Below, piece after piece: positions 15,120 to 24,358 of a stretch of DNA of 36,791 nucleotides. The stretch is from positions 1 through 36,791 of the forward strand of contig CATOJY010000034.1 in NCBI GenBank assembly GCA_951800685.1, read 5' to 3'. The number at the start of each line of letters is the position of its first letter. Position 1 is the stretch's first letter. This DNA is from an uncultured Lachnospiraceae bacterium. GTDB lineage: Bacteria; Bacillota; Clostridia; Lachnospirales; Lachnospiraceae. The notes beneath the pieces are model-generated. The model saw only the letters and a program-made list of their open reading frames with translations. It had not been told where the DNA came from and searched no databases. The position numbers were made by a program, and so were the translations under genes.

Positions 15120-16757
15120 CTATTTCAACAGATGCAGCTTTTTTGCAAAATGCACCAGCATGGCTCCTTTCGGAAACGTTCTCAATTCCTTCTCCCTGAT
15201 CCCGCCGGTCAGAAGAATCATAGCAAAATAGATCATAGCCCCAATCCCAATCGCTACCAAAAGCGCGGCCCTGCTGACAGGCAATATTCTATACAAAAGA
15301 TGATACACACCGTACGCTGCCGCTCCCATCACCAGGGAAGAAATAAAAGGCAGTATAAAAGTTCTCACGACTTCCTGCTTATATCCCAGCTCTCTTCTGA
15401 CCGAAATCTGATTCAGAATACACATGACAAACGAATAGATAATATTGGCACAGGCAAGCGCATACAGATTCAAATCCGTAAACCATAATAGAAGCGCCAG
15501 CCCTGCTGATTGGATCACCAGCGCAACTGCCGAGTGGATCACTGGTGTGTTTACCTTGCCGATCCCCTGTAACACAGCATTCGTCAGCGTAGATAAACAG
15601 TATAGAACCACCGTAATAGACAATGCCGCCAACAGCCCTGACGCCTTATCCAGCGCCTCTTTCTGAGGAAAGATAAAATACATGATCGGCTTGGCAAGCA
15701 GAAGCAGTCCTACGGACGCCGGTATCGCAATTAACATCGTCATACGGATGGCCTTCGCCACCTGTTCCCTCGTTTTTCTGTATTCTTTGCGTATGAAAGT
15801 GGTTGACACGCTCGGTATCGTCGCAGAAGACATCGCCGAAGCAATCGCAATCGGAATATTGACAACCGCCACTGCCTGCGTTGCAAAAATACCATAATCA
15901 ATATGCGCCGTCACTGAATCCGCTTTCTTATACTCGATCAGAATCCTATAATAGGTATCCATATTAACAACGGTGGAGCAATTATAAATAAACGTACTCA
16001 GGATAAATGGCGTAACAATGGTAAAAATCAGTTTGAAAATCTCTCCATAACTGTCCAACTGCCCCGACCTGTCATGCTTCATACGCCGGTTGATCGTCCT
16101 ATGGTTTAACATATACATACCAAACATAAACAGCAGTGCCGTCACCACACCTGCCCCTGTTCCAAGTGCACTTCCTGCCGAACCATAGACTGCCTGCGTA
16201 GTCTCACTCTGGTCCGCCACCATCTTAATCAACAGATAGCCCGCCAGAATACTGACTACCGCGTTTAAAATCTGCTCCAGAATCTGCGACAACGAAGTGT
16301 GGAGCATGGAACCATGCGCCTGAAAGTAACCTCTCAGTACTCCTAACAAACCTGAAAAGAAAATCGTCGGTGCAAGTACCCGCAGTGCAACGATCGAATT
16401 CTCACTTTTACTCATCAGAAAGGGAGCTGCCGCAAACGTAAAGACCGCCGCCGCCCCTCCTACCACCAGCACATAAACCAGCGCGCACTGAAACACACGC
16501 TGCGCGTTGCGGTACTCTTTAAAAGCCAGCTTCTGCGCAATCACTTTCGAAATGGCTGAGGGAATACTGTAAGACGAGATCAAAAGAATGATCGTATAGA
16601 TATTGATCGCTGTGCTGTAATATCCATTGCCCTCCAAACCGATGATACTCAAAAGCGGACTGCGGTAAATCAGGCTGATTACTTTCACGATCATGCCAGA
16701 CGCTGCCAGAATTCCTGCCTGAAGCACAAAATTATTCTGTTTCTTTTGTCCGCCCAT
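15120..16757 (-). CDS. SpoVB/MurJ-like polysaccharide or lipid flippase (MOP superfamily)
   Basis: An integral membrane protein with about 14 hydrophobic segments, of the polysaccharide transporter branch that includes SpoVB, MurJ and Wzx. Such proteins flip lipid-linked sugar precursors across the membrane; SpoVB is required for spore cortex synthesis. Visible family traits: an N-terminal KQNNFVLQAGILAASGMIVKVISLIYR helix, then YSTAINIYTIILLISSYSIPSAISK, the LGVLRGYFQA segment, and ALSITVVLYCLSTLTNAVLQGIGK. I chose the ATG at 16757 (545 aa, GGAGG five bases upstream) over a 17-codon upstream extension. A terminator separates it from glgA. The exact substrate cannot be read; SpoVB is the best guess given coat and Spo0A-type neighbours. 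Confidence 0.78.
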   Translation of the reverse strand: MGGQKKQNNFVLQAGILAASGMIVKVISLIYRSPLLSIIGLEGNGYYSTAINIYTIILLISSYSIPSAISKVIAQKLAFKEYRNAQRVFQCALVYVLVVGGAAAVFTFAAAPFLMSKSENSIVALRVLAPTIFFSGLLGVLRGYFQAHGSMLHTSLSQILEQILNAVVSILAGYLLIKMVADQSETTQAVYGSAGSALGTGAGVVTALLFMFGMYMLNHRTINRRMKHDRSGQLDSYGEIFKLIFTIVTPFILSTFIYNCSTVVNMDTYYRILIEYKKADSVTAHIDYGIFATQAVAVVNIPIAIASAMSSATIPSVSTTFIRKEYRKTREQVAKAIRMTMLIAIPASVGLLLLAKPIMYFIFPQKEALDKASGLLAALSITVVLYCLSTLTNAVLQGIGKVNTPVIHSAVALVIQSAGLALLLWFTDLNLYALACANIIYSFVMCILNQISVRRELGYKQEVVRTFILPFISSLVMGAAAYGVYHLLYRILPVSRAALLVAIGIGAMIYFAMILLTGGIREKELRTFPKGAMLVHFAKKLHLLK

Positions 16758-16797
16758 GCATACCTCCGCGTTACCACAAGTGAAGAGAGACGGGAAA

Positions 16798-16860
16798 AGA
16801 GCAAGCAAGACGATCTGTCAGACAATCCTTCCTGTACTGACAGATCTGGCTGCTTGCTCT
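16798..16860 (-). terminator. Terminator after glgA (possibly bidirectional)
   Basis: Outer stem AGAGCAAGCA (16798-16807) with TGCTTGCTCT (16851-16860), and inner stem GATCTGTCAG (16812-16821) with CTGACAGATC (16837-16846). On the minus strand CTTTTCCC follows; on the plus strand CTCTTTTT follows. It separates glgA from the flippase gene. Confidence 0.75.
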
Positions 16861-16879
16861 GCTCTCTTTTTATGAAATG

Positions 16880-18325
16880 TTAACCGATCAGCCAGTCATA
16901 CATCTCCTGATATTTCTTCGCAGACACATGCCATGAAAAATCTACTGCCATCGCCCGGTCTACGATCTTATTCCATTCACGTTTCTTATCATAATAGATA
17001 TGTTCTGCATAGCGAATCGTGCCAAGCATCTCATGCGCATTATAATTTGTGAAACTGAATCCTGTACCTGTTCCTTCATACTCATTGTATGGTTCTACCG
17101 TGTCTTTCAATCCGCCTGTCTCACGCACAATCGGCAGTGTACCATAACGCAGAGACATCAACTGACTCAACCCACAGGGCTCAAATAAGGAAGGCATCAG
17201 AAACGCGTCGCTTGCTGCATAAATCTTATGGGATAACGCATCGGAATAATAAATATTTGCAGACACTTTACCGTGATACTTCCAATCATAATGACGGAAC
17301 ATATTTTCATACTGCTCCTGCCCCGTACCCAATACTACAATCTGTACATTATCCTGACACAGCTCATCCATCACATAAGCAATCAGATCAAATCCCTTCT
17401 GGTCAGTCAGACGAGATACAATACCGATCATCATCGCCTTGTCATCCTGATTCAAGCCCAATTCCGCCTGCAGCGCACGCTTATTCTTAACTTTCTCCTT
17501 ACGGAAATTCACTGCATTGTAATTATATTCAATATTCTTGTCTGCTTCCGGACTGAAATCAGTATAATCAACCCCGTTAACGATTCCTCTTAAATCTGCT
17601 GCTCTTGCACGCATCAGACCATCCAGCCCTTCTCCATAGAAAGCCGTCTTAATCTCTTCCGCATAGGTATCACTTACAGTAGTGATCGCATCTGCGTAAA
17701 CCAAACCTCCCTTTAGAAGATTGGCATCCTTGTAAGCCTCCAGCTTGTCAGATGTAAAGAAGTAATCCGGCAGTCCTGTAATCTCCTTGACTTCTTTCAC
17801 GCTCCACTTACCCTGGAACTTCAGATTATGTATCGTCATGACTGTCTTGATACCCCTATAGAAATCACCACCCTGGAACCGCTCTTTAAGATATACTGGA
17901 ATCAACCCAGTCTGCCAATCATGACAATGAATCAGCTCAGGCCTGAAATCAATTACTGGCAGAATAGACAACGCTGCTTTACAGAAAAATGCATACTTCT
18001 CAATTTCAAACAAAGCATTATCACTATAAGGCTTAAAACCACCAAAGAAAGCTTCATTATCAATGAAATAGTACTTCACGCCCTCAACTTCTGCCTCAAG
18101 AATTCCTACATATTCTTCTTTCCAATGAAAATCCATGTAAAAATGCGTCTTATAAGTGAGCTTATCCTTCATCTCCTGCTTCATGCAGGTGTACTTAGGC
18201 AATATCACTCTGATGTCAAAATACTCCTTGTCAATACACTTTGGCAGAGAACCGATCACATCTGCCAGCCCGCCCGTTTTAATAAAAGGAACTCCCTCCG
18301 ATGCAACAAACAAAATATTTTTCAT
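16880..18325 (-). CDS. glgA: Glycogen synthase (ADP-glucose type)
   Basis: A GT5 glycosyltransferase that adds glucose from ADP-glucose to the growing alpha-1,4-glucan chain. The 481-residue length is typical. KTGGLADVIGSLP (16-28) is the N-terminal ADP-glucose binding signature; HCHDWQTGLIPVYL and TIHNLKFQGK are the next conserved blocks; GIVSRLTDQKGFDL and MPSLFEPCGLSQLMSLRYGTLPIV are the C-terminal GT-B motifs. Cytoplasmic. GGAGGG precedes the ATG, and a -10-like TATAAT lies about 50 bases upstream. No other glycogen gene (glgB, C, D, P) is adjacent, so it is a single-gene unit. Confidence 0.95.
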   Translation of the reverse strand: MKNILFVASEGVPFIKTGGLADVIGSLPKCIDKEYFDIRVILPKYTCMKQEMKDKLTYKTHFYMDFHWKEEYVGILEAEVEGVKYYFIDNEAFFGGFKPYSDNALFEIEKYAFFCKAALSILPVIDFRPELIHCHDWQTGLIPVYLKERFQGGDFYRGIKTVMTIHNLKFQGKWSVKEVKEITGLPDYFFTSDKLEAYKDANLLKGGLVYADAITTVSDTYAEEIKTAFYGEGLDGLMRARAADLRGIVNGVDYTDFSPEADKNIEYNYNAVNFRKEKVKNKRALQAELGLNQDDKAMMIGIVSRLTDQKGFDLIAYVMDELCQDNVQIVVLGTGQEQYENMFRHYDWKYHGKVSANIYYSDALSHKIYAASDAFLMPSLFEPCGLSQLMSLRYGTLPIVRETGGLKDTVEPYNEYEGTGTGFSFTNYNAHEMLGTIRYAEHIYYDKKREWNKIVDRAMAVDFSWHVSAKKYQEMYDWLIG

Positions 18326-18376
18326 ACTAACCCTCCAAAATATAAATTGTCCTGTCTTCGCCAGTCATTGATTGTT

Positions 18377-18405
18377 ATTATACAGCATTTCGAAAGGCAA
18401 TTAAA
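18377..18405 (-). promoter_or_regulatory. Putative promoter of glgA
   Basis: A perfect minus-strand TATAAT at 18377-18382. The best-spaced -35 candidate (17 bases away, TTTAAT at 18400-18405) is weak, matching consensus at three of six positions. It lies in the 118-base gap between the Spo0A-like gene and glgA. Confidence 0.4.
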
Positions 18406-18443
18406 GGGTTATTTTGAAAATATGTGTTTCTTTGTGTGCTTTC

Positions 18444-18962
18444 TCAGTGCCGGTATTGCAGTCTGATCTTATCTGCAATCAATGCAATGAATTCTGAGTT
18501 GGTAGGCTTTCCCTTACCGGTATTGATCGTATAGCCAAACAAGGCATCCAACGTCTCCATTCTTCCTCTTGACCAGGCTACCTCGATCGCATGCCGAATA
18601 GCCCGCTCCACTCTGCTTGGCGTAGTCTGATACTTCTTTGCAATCGTTGGATAAAGCACTTTCGTAATAGAGCCAAGCATTTCTACATCCTCCACAGACA
18701 TCATGATCGCCTCTCGAAGATACTGATATCCCTTAATATGTGCAGGAACACCGATCTCATGGATCATGTCCGTTACATCCTTTTCCAGGTCCCTTGCTGT
18801 GAATGGCATAGCTATTTTATCCGCCTCTTGTGGCATTTCTTCCTTTGCTCCCGAAGGAACCGTTATCATAATCTGGAACTCCTTGTTAGTACTAATCAGA
18901 TTATCCAGAAGTTTGTAAAATTGTTTCTGATCTCTCGCCGCTGTCACATTTAATGTCTCCAT
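18444..18962 (-). CDS. Spo0A-like DNA-binding protein lacking a receiver domain
   Basis: Residues about 65-172 match the C-terminal sigma-A-activator and DNA-binding domain of Spo0A very closely: [57 protein letters not shown], and [18 protein letters not shown] normal Spo0A is about 260-275 aa with an N-terminal receiver carrying the phosphorylated Asp. Here the first 64 residues ([20 protein letters not shown]...) show no receiver motifs. It has its own start with GGAGGAG five to six bases upstream, so it is an intact short gene rather than a broken one. It probably binds 0A-type DNA boxes without phosphorylation control, either as a constitutive regulator or as a competitor of true Spo0A. 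It should not be taken as the master Spo0A itself. Confidence 0.85.
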   Translation of the reverse strand: METLNVTAARDQKQFYKLLDNLISTNKEFQIMITVPSGAKEEMPQEADKIAMPFTARDLEKDVTDMIHEIGVPAHIKGYQYLREAIMMSVEDVEMLGSITKVLYPTIAKKYQTTPSRVERAIRHAIEVAWSRGRMETLDALFGYTINTGKGKPTNSEFIALIADKIRLQYRH

Positions 18963-19260
18963 AAGTACTCCTCCATATTCCTAATTGGTCTGTTAAGGCC
19001 ACGGTATGCCGGTTTGTTGACGCGTTCCGACATAAACCATTATAAACAATAGAAGAATACTATGGAACCTTAAGGCATCGCACTGACCTGCTGCACGCTG
19101 CACTTCTCAACAAATCTCTACAGTATTCCACCACTTCCCATAAAACAAAAATGCACTGCGTATACTCTCACATCCAACCTCTCTGACAAACGCTGCTTTC
19201 GTTCCGTGCGCGAAGCTGCGCATCCCCCTTCTATCATAGGGCGTGTTTTCCTATGACAGA
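18963..19260 (-). promoter_or_regulatory. Long upstream region of the Spo0A-like gene
   Basis: This stretch of nearly 300 bases holds no convincing gene. On the minus strand TATAAT (19039-19044) has a weak TTCCAT 17 bases upstream (19062-19067). TGTCGGA just downstream of it differs at one base from the Spo0A box TGTCGAA, so self-regulation is possible but weakly supported. Further upstream are two small inverted repeats, TGCGC/GCGCA (19207-19221) and TCATAGG/CCTATGA (19234-19240 with 19250-19256). The rest, between about 19070 and 19200, is unexplained. Confidence 0.4.
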
Positions 19261-19262
19261 AA

Positions 19263-19301
19263 AAAAGGACAGGCACAATCTACAATCATGCCTGTCCTTT
19301 T
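19263..19301 (-). terminator. Strong intrinsic terminator of the oppBCDFA operon
   Basis: A perfect 13-base stem, AAAAGGACAGGCA (19263-19275) with TGCCTGTCCTTTT (19289-19301), is followed on the minus strand by a T-run ending in TTTTTTTC. It lies 30 bases beyond the stop of the binding-protein gene. Confidence 0.88.
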
Positions 19302-19330
19302 ATTCATTTCAGTAAAAGATTCAATTCTCT

Positions 19331-21091
19331 TTACTCAGCTGCATCCGCCTCTGCCTCTGCATCTTCAGCCGCAGCTGTGCCATCGGTAATATCCGCATAC
19401 ATGAAATACCAGTAACCATAAGGTGAATGCCAGGAACCAATAATCTTCGGGCTCTGTAACCAGAAGTCATTGTAGTAAGCTACCGGAATACATCCAGCTT
19501 CTTCCATCAGAATATCTTCTGCTGTGTGAAGCGCTTCGGAACGCTCTGCTGCATCCAATGTTGTTCTGGATGTGTCCATAGCTGCATCATACTCAGCGTT
19601 GTTGAACTTACCATCGTTGTTACCGTTGGTGGAGTAAAGCAGATCCAGCATATTGGAAGGATCGCTGTAGTCTCCTACCCAACCGTTACGGGATGACTCA
19701 TAGTCTCCGTTACGTCTCATAGGTGTGAAACTTGCCCACTCTACGATCTCTACAGACAAATCGATACCAAGCTCTGCCCATGCCTGCTGTAAGTACTCAG
19801 CAACTACCTTGTGGTAACCAGTATCATTGGTAGAATACGTAATGGAAGGGAAACCTTCCCCACCCGGATAGCCAGCCTCCTCTAACAGAGCCTTCGCTTC
19901 TTCCAGGTTTGCATCGTAAGTTGTTGTGTCAATGTAAGGCTGACCACCGTTTGCATTTTCCATGAACTGACTTCCGTCTGTATCGATCCAGCCAGGACCC
20001 ATGAAGTTGCTTGCCGGAGAATAAGTACCCTGCATCAAAGTGTTCGCAACATACTCACGGTCAATTGCAAGGCTCAATGCCTTACGAACCTTAGGATCGT
20101 TGAAAGGCTCTTTCTGTGTGTTAAGGCTCAGGTAGTAAGTACCAATGATCGGATCTACAAAGAACTCACCGTTACCTTCCAAAGAAGGAATTTCCTCTGT
20201 CGGAACGTCCTTAATCATAAGAACTTCCCCTGTCTGGTATGCACTGTAAGATGCATTGGCATCTTCGATCAGGTTCCATTTGATACCATCCAGCTTGATT
20301 GCACCTGCATTCCAGTAGTTAGGATTCTTACTCATCAGGATGTGGGAACCAGGTACCCACTCAGATACATAAAAAGGACCATTACAGATATAAGTTTCTG
20401 CTGCGGTTGCCCATGCATCACCATTCGCTTCTACAGTCGCCTGCTGAACAGGGCTTAAAGTTGCGAATGCTGCCAGGCTGCCGAAATAAGAACAAGGACT
20501 GGACAGCGTAACCACCAGTGTCTTATCATCTGTTGCTTCTACTTTCAGAGCATCCAGATCACCTGCAACTGCCTCACTGAATCCCTCTACCATACCAAGT
20601 ACTGTCTCAGCATAAGGAGCTGCTACCATAGGATCGCATACTCTCTTCCAGCTATATACGAAATCATTGGCTGTCAAATCAGAACCATCAGACCACTTCA
20701 GGCCGTCTCTTAACGTGAAAGTCCATGTAAGACCGTCTTCACTTGTCTCCCAGCTCTCTGCCTGTCCAGGAATCAACTTGCCTTCCTCATCTACTGCCAG
20801 TAGACATTCAAAGGAATGCAGTAACATGTTACCGCCGTCTACCGCACTGTTCAGTGCAGGATCGATGGTTTCAGGGTCAGGACCAACCTGAACGGAAAGG
20901 ATTTTCTCTCCTGTTGAAGTCTGTCCTTCTGCTGCCTCATCACCAGCTGCCTCTGTGGTTTCGTCCGCTGCTGCATCTGTGCTCTCTTCTGTCGGTGCAG
21001 AATCCGCCGCCGGTGCATCACTGCCGCCGCATGCTGTCAGACTTAATACCATAGTCGCTGCCAGTAAGAGTGAAACTACTCTCTTCTTCAT
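19331..21091 (-). CDS. oppA: Oligopeptide-binding lipoprotein, OppA type (transporter 1)
   Basis: The extracellular substrate-binding protein of a family 5 peptide ABC transporter. The 586-residue protein has a lipoprotein signal with lipobox LTAC (Cys21), a flexible Ala/Glu/Asp/Thr-rich linker (about 22-60), and the family 5 fold: DPETIDPALNSA, GLTWTFTLRDGLKWSDG with LTANDFVYSWKR, GTYYLSLNTQKEPFNDPKVRKALSLAIDRE, and a C-terminal YYNDFWLQSPKI segment. It ends in an unusual acidic/alanine tail (TAAAEDAEAEADAAE). AGGAGG precedes the ATG. It is the last gene of oppBCDFA, 84 bases after oppF, and a possible internal -10 (TATAAT, 21129-21134) could boost its expression. Peptide specificity cannot be read; opp versus dpp naming is uncertain. 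Confidence 0.92.
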   Translation of the reverse strand: MKKRVVSLLLAATMVLSLTACGGSDAPAADSAPTEESTDAAADETTEAAGDEAAEGQTSTGEKILSVQVGPDPETIDPALNSAVDGGNMLLHSFECLLAVDEEGKLIPGQAESWETSEDGLTWTFTLRDGLKWSDGSDLTANDFVYSWKRVCDPMVAAPYAETVLGMVEGFSEAVAGDLDALKVEATDDKTLVVTLSSPCSYFGSLAAFATLSPVQQATVEANGDAWATAAETYICNGPFYVSEWVPGSHILMSKNPNYWNAGAIKLDGIKWNLIEDANASYSAYQTGEVLMIKDVPTEEIPSLEGNGEFFVDPIIGTYYLSLNTQKEPFNDPKVRKALSLAIDREYVANTLMQGTYSPASNFMGPGWIDTDGSQFMENANGGQPYIDTTTYDANLEEAKALLEEAGYPGGEGFPSITYSTNDTGYHKVVAEYLQQAWAELGIDLSVEIVEWASFTPMRRNGDYESSRNGWVGDYSDPSNMLDLLYSTNGNNDGKFNNAEYDAAMDTSRTTLDAAERSEALHTAEDILMEEAGCIPVAYYNDFWLQSPKIIGSWHSPYGYWYFMYADITDGTAAAEDAEAEADAAE

Positions 21092-21175
21092 AATTTTTCC
21101 TCCTCTTAGAATTAGAATTGAAAAGTTTATTATAAACTATACAGGCTATGAAAAGCCTATATCGGTTTATCACAT

Positions 21176-22165
21176 TTAATTGCATTTGTCAATATGGTGA
21201 CAGGCTGCAAAATGACCTTTTTCCACCTCACGCCACTCAGGTACCTGTGCTGCGCAGCTTTCATCTGCATAAGGACACCTGGTACGGAAACGGCACCCGG
21301 AAGGCGGATTCAAAGGACTGGGTACATCTCCCTCCAGCACGATTCGTTTGCTTCCTCTCGCCATCTTAGGATCCGCGATCGGAATCGCTGAGATCAAGCT
21401 CTTTGTGTAAGGATGCAGCGGCCTTGTGATCAGCTCATAACTGTCCGCCAGCTCCACCATTCTTCCCAGGTACATAACGCCAATCCGGTTCGATATATGT
21501 TTAACCGCAGACAGATCATGGGCGATAAACAGATAGGTCAACCCCATCTCTTCCTGAAGATCCTCAAACATATTGATAACCTGCGCCTGAATGGAAACAT
21601 CCAATGCCGAAATCGGCTCATCACAGACAATGAATTCTGGCCGCACCGCCAGCGCCCTGGCAATACCCACACGCTGTCTCTGACCACCGGAAAACTCGTG
21701 CGGATACCGGTTCGCATGTTCAGAATTCAGTCCGACACGCCGCAGCATTTCTATAATAATTTCATATCTTTCCTGTTTGTTAGAAGCCATCTTGTGCACA
21801 TCAATGGCCTCCCCTACAATATCACCGATCGTCATACGCGGATCTAAACTGGCATAAGGATCCTGGAATACAATCTGCATTTTCTTGCGGTAAGGCAGCA
21901 TATCTGCATACTGCTTCTTCTCCACGTCGAAGATCACATCGTCATTGTAAACAAAGCGCCCCCCCGTCGGCTCATATAACCGCAGCAAAGTACGGCCTGT
22001 TGTAGTCTTGCCGCAGCCTGATTCCCCTACCAGCCCCAGCGTCTCTCCCTTTTCAATGGTAAAAGAGACATCATCGACCGCCTGAATATATTTCTTATGC
22101 TTTCCTAAACCGCCGCCCGGAAAATACTGGCGTAAATGCTCTACCTGTACTAATTTCTCACTCAT
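21176..22165 (-). CDS. oppF: Oligopeptide ABC transporter ATP-binding protein OppF (transporter 1)
   Basis: One of two ATPases that power peptide import. Start at the ATG 22165 (329 aa, AAAGGAG six bases upstream); it overlaps the oppD stop by eight bases. Walker A is GESGCGKT (47-54), the ABC signature is [16 protein letters not shown], Walker B with DEPISALD follows, and the H-loop is [11 protein letters not shown]. The C-terminal oligopeptide extension has the Cys-rich [19 protein letters not shown]. The [16 protein letters not shown] segment and the lack of an N-terminal TPAGEVKA segment mark it as F rather than D. Confidence 0.93.
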   Translation of the reverse strand: MSEKLVQVEHLRQYFPGGGLGKHKKYIQAVDDVSFTIEKGETLGLVGESGCGKTTTGRTLLRLYEPTGGRFVYNDDVIFDVEKKQYADMLPYRKKMQIVFQDPYASLDPRMTIGDIVGEAIDVHKMASNKQERYEIIIEMLRRVGLNSEHANRYPHEFSGGQRQRVGIARALAVRPEFIVCDEPISALDVSIQAQVINMFEDLQEEMGLTYLFIAHDLSAVKHISNRIGVMYLGRMVELADSYELITRPLHPYTKSLISAIPIADPKMARGSKRIVLEGDVPSPLNPPSGCRFRTRCPYADESCAAQVPEWREVEKGHFAACHHIDKCN

Positions 22166-23159
22166 TTGCGGCTCCTTTCTCAAATTCATCCTTCTGGTTC
22201 AGCCAGCACTGGGTATAATGTACTCTTCCGAAATGAGTCACTGGCGGCATTTCCCGCAGGCAGATCTTCATACAGGCATCACACCGGGGTGCAAAAGGAC
22301 ACCCTGCCGGAGGATTCAACATATCCACCGGGGTACCTTCGATGGGTACCAGTCTCTCATGCTCCTTCGTATCCAGTCTCGGAATAGAACGGATCAAGCC
22401 TTTCGTATACTGGTGCTTTGGTTCATAGAAAATATCATCTGCGGTACCATACTCCACAATCTTACCTGCATACATAACTGCAATCCGCTCACACATACTG
22501 GCAACTACGCCCAAATCATGTGTGATCATAATGATTGCCATTCCAAGCTTATCCTTCAATTCCATCATCAGTTCCAGAATCTGGGCTTGGATAGTCACAT
22601 CCAGCGCTGTAGTTGGCTCATCCGCGATCAGCAGCTTTGGTTCGCAAGCTAACGCCATAGCGATCATGACACGCTGACGCATGCCGCCCGACAACTCATG
22701 CGGATACTGTCTTAATCTTTTATCAGGCTCATTGATACCTACCAGCTCCAGAAGCTCTCTGGCTCTCTCCTTCGCCTGTGCCTTATTCTTATCTGTATGG
22801 AGCAAAACTGCCTCCATAATCTGATTCCCGATCGTATAGACCGGATTTAAACTTGTCATAGGATCCTGGAAAATAATAGATACTTCATTCCCCCTGATCT
22901 TTCGCATTTCTTTCTCTGACATCATTTCAATCTGATGTCCGTTAAAGTGGAGCGTACCATCGATCAGTCTTCCCGGATGTGCAGTCAGCCCCATCAGACT
23001 GTAGGCTGTCACAGATTTTCCAGAACCGCTCTCTCCCACGATTCCCAGCACTTCTCCTTCCCGCATATGGATGGACACATCATTCAGCGCCTTTACCTCT
23101 CCGGCAGGAGTGAAAAAAGAAAGCCGTTCATTTTTGATATCAACAAGATATTCCGACAT
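22158..23159 (-). CDS. oppD: Oligopeptide ABC transporter ATP-binding protein OppD (transporter 1)
   Basis: The second ATPase of transporter 1 (333 aa). FFTPAGEVKALNDVS (15-29) is the typical OppD start; Walker A is GESGSGKS (42-49); the signature is [16 protein letters not shown], followed by [15 protein letters not shown] and THDLGVVASMCERI. The C-terminal extension carries NPPAGCPFAPRCDACMKIC. It lies 18 bases after oppC and overlaps oppF, so the ATPases are translationally coupled. It acts at the inner face of the membrane as a heterodimer with OppF. Confidence 0.93.
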   Translation of the reverse strand: MSEYLVDIKNERLSFFTPAGEVKALNDVSIHMREGEVLGIVGESGSGKSVTAYSLMGLTAHPGRLIDGTLHFNGHQIEMMSEKEMRKIRGNEVSIIFQDPMTSLNPVYTIGNQIMEAVLLHTDKNKAQAKERARELLELVGINEPDKRLRQYPHELSGGMRQRVMIAMALACEPKLLIADEPTTALDVTIQAQILELMMELKDKLGMAIIMITHDLGVVASMCERIAVMYAGKIVEYGTADDIFYEPKHQYTKGLIRSIPRLDTKEHERLVPIEGTPVDMLNPPAGCPFAPRCDACMKICLREMPPVTHFGRVHYTQCWLNQKDEFEKGAANE

Positions 23160-23177
23160 ATTCCCAAACCGCCTTTC

Positions 23178-24224
23178 CTAGTGTTTTAATTTCGGGTCAA
23201 ACGCATCCCTGAGTCCATCCCCCAGCAGATTGAAGCTTAAGATGATCAAACTGATCAAAACTGACGGGATAAAAAGCAGATACGGGTACGTATTAATACC
23301 ATTCAGCGCATCGCTAGCCAGACTTCCCAGGGAAGGCAGCGGTACCGCTACACCCATACCCAGAAAACTCAGGAAACTTTCTGTAAAAATAGAAGACGGA
23401 ATCTGCAGTGTCGTCGTTACGATCAAAATACCTATACAATTTGTCAACAGATGCTTACGGATGATTTTGCCATTACTCACACCCAGCGCTCTTGCTGCAG
23501 TCACATACTCACTCTCTTTTAATGTCAGAATCTGACTTCTCACCATGCGGGCCATACCAACCCAATAGAGCAAGGCAAACACAATGAAGATACTGATCAG
23601 GTTCTTTCCTACAATGCCTACCCAGCCCATTCCCGGCGCATCTTTAAGCGTATCGAGCGGCGCTTTTAATGCAAAGGACAATAGCACGATCAACAGGATA
23701 TCCGGTATCGTATAAATAATATCCACGATACGCATCATGATAAGGTCCACCTTTCCACCAAAAAATGCTGCAATGGAACCATACAGCGAACCGATGACAA
23801 GAATGATTGCTGTCGCGATCAATCCTACCACTAGAGAGATCCTGCTTCCCATCATCACACGGATGGCATAGTCACGACCCATCTTGTCCGTCCCGAAGAT
23901 GTGCGGGAACACCTTCTCACCCGCATCAATCCTTGCCTGTTCCTCCGCAGAATATTCCATCGGTGCCAGATGGTTAGCTCCCTTAAATTGTTCTTTATAA
24001 CTGTAAGGATAAAAAATCGGAACAATAAAAGAAAAGATCATGACTAGAATAATAATAATCAGGCTCACCATCGCCACCTTATTCTTCTTGAAGCGACGCA
24101 TACCATCTCTCCAAAAGCTGACGCTCTCACGCATAACAACCTGACTCTGCTTCTCCTCTTCGGTAGCCGGAAGAAAATCCTCCGGATTTAGTTTTAACTG
24201 AAAGCTCAATGGATTTTGCTTCAT
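23178..24224 (-). CDS. oppC: Oligopeptide ABC transporter permease OppC (transporter 1)
   Basis: A membrane permease of the OppBC family (348 aa from the ATG at 24224, with GGAGG five bases upstream; an earlier in-frame Met lacks a ribosome site). It has a cytoplasmic N-terminal tail of about 65 residues, TM1 (VAMVSLIIIILVMIFSFIVP), a short outside loop with FGTDKMGRDYAIRVMMGSRISL, five more membrane segments, and the EAA-type loop EYVTAARALGVSNGKIIRKHLLTN that docks on the ATPases. The C-terminal NLLGDGLRDAFDPKLKH is typical. It is the normal-sized counterpart of the enlarged OppC at 28168-29724. Confidence 0.93.
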   Translation of the reverse strand: MKQNPLSFQLKLNPEDFLPATEEEKQSQVVMRESVSFWRDGMRRFKKNKVAMVSLIIIILVMIFSFIVPIFYPYSYKEQFKGANHLAPMEYSAEEQARIDAGEKVFPHIFGTDKMGRDYAIRVMMGSRISLVVGLIATAIILVIGSLYGSIAAFFGGKVDLIMMRIVDIIYTIPDILLIVLLSFALKAPLDTLKDAPGMGWVGIVGKNLISIFIVFALLYWVGMARMVRSQILTLKESEYVTAARALGVSNGKIIRKHLLTNCIGILIVTTTLQIPSSIFTESFLSFLGMGVAVPLPSLGSLASDALNGINTYPYLLFIPSVLISLIILSFNLLGDGLRDAFDPKLKH

Positions 24225-24358
24225 ACTAACCTCCATGATGCCGCAAGGCGACATCCCAAATCTATGTGGCAAATGCCCTGCTTTGGGCATTCCCTTTCAC
24301 ATTTACTCCCTCCTGTACGACATTCCCTGCCGTCATAGAGCTTTTTCATGTTCTTCTA

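Noticed and set aside
19110..19145. GGGAAGTGGTGGAA on the minus strand, resembling an MraZ-type operator
   Set aside because: Only one copy, without the expected repeated spacing, and no mraZ or cell-division gene nearby.
19107..19223. 38-codon minus-strand frame upstream of the Spo0A-like gene
   Set aside because: A purine-rich run abuts the ATG with no spacing, and the frame overlaps an inverted repeat. No sign of coding selection can be seen.
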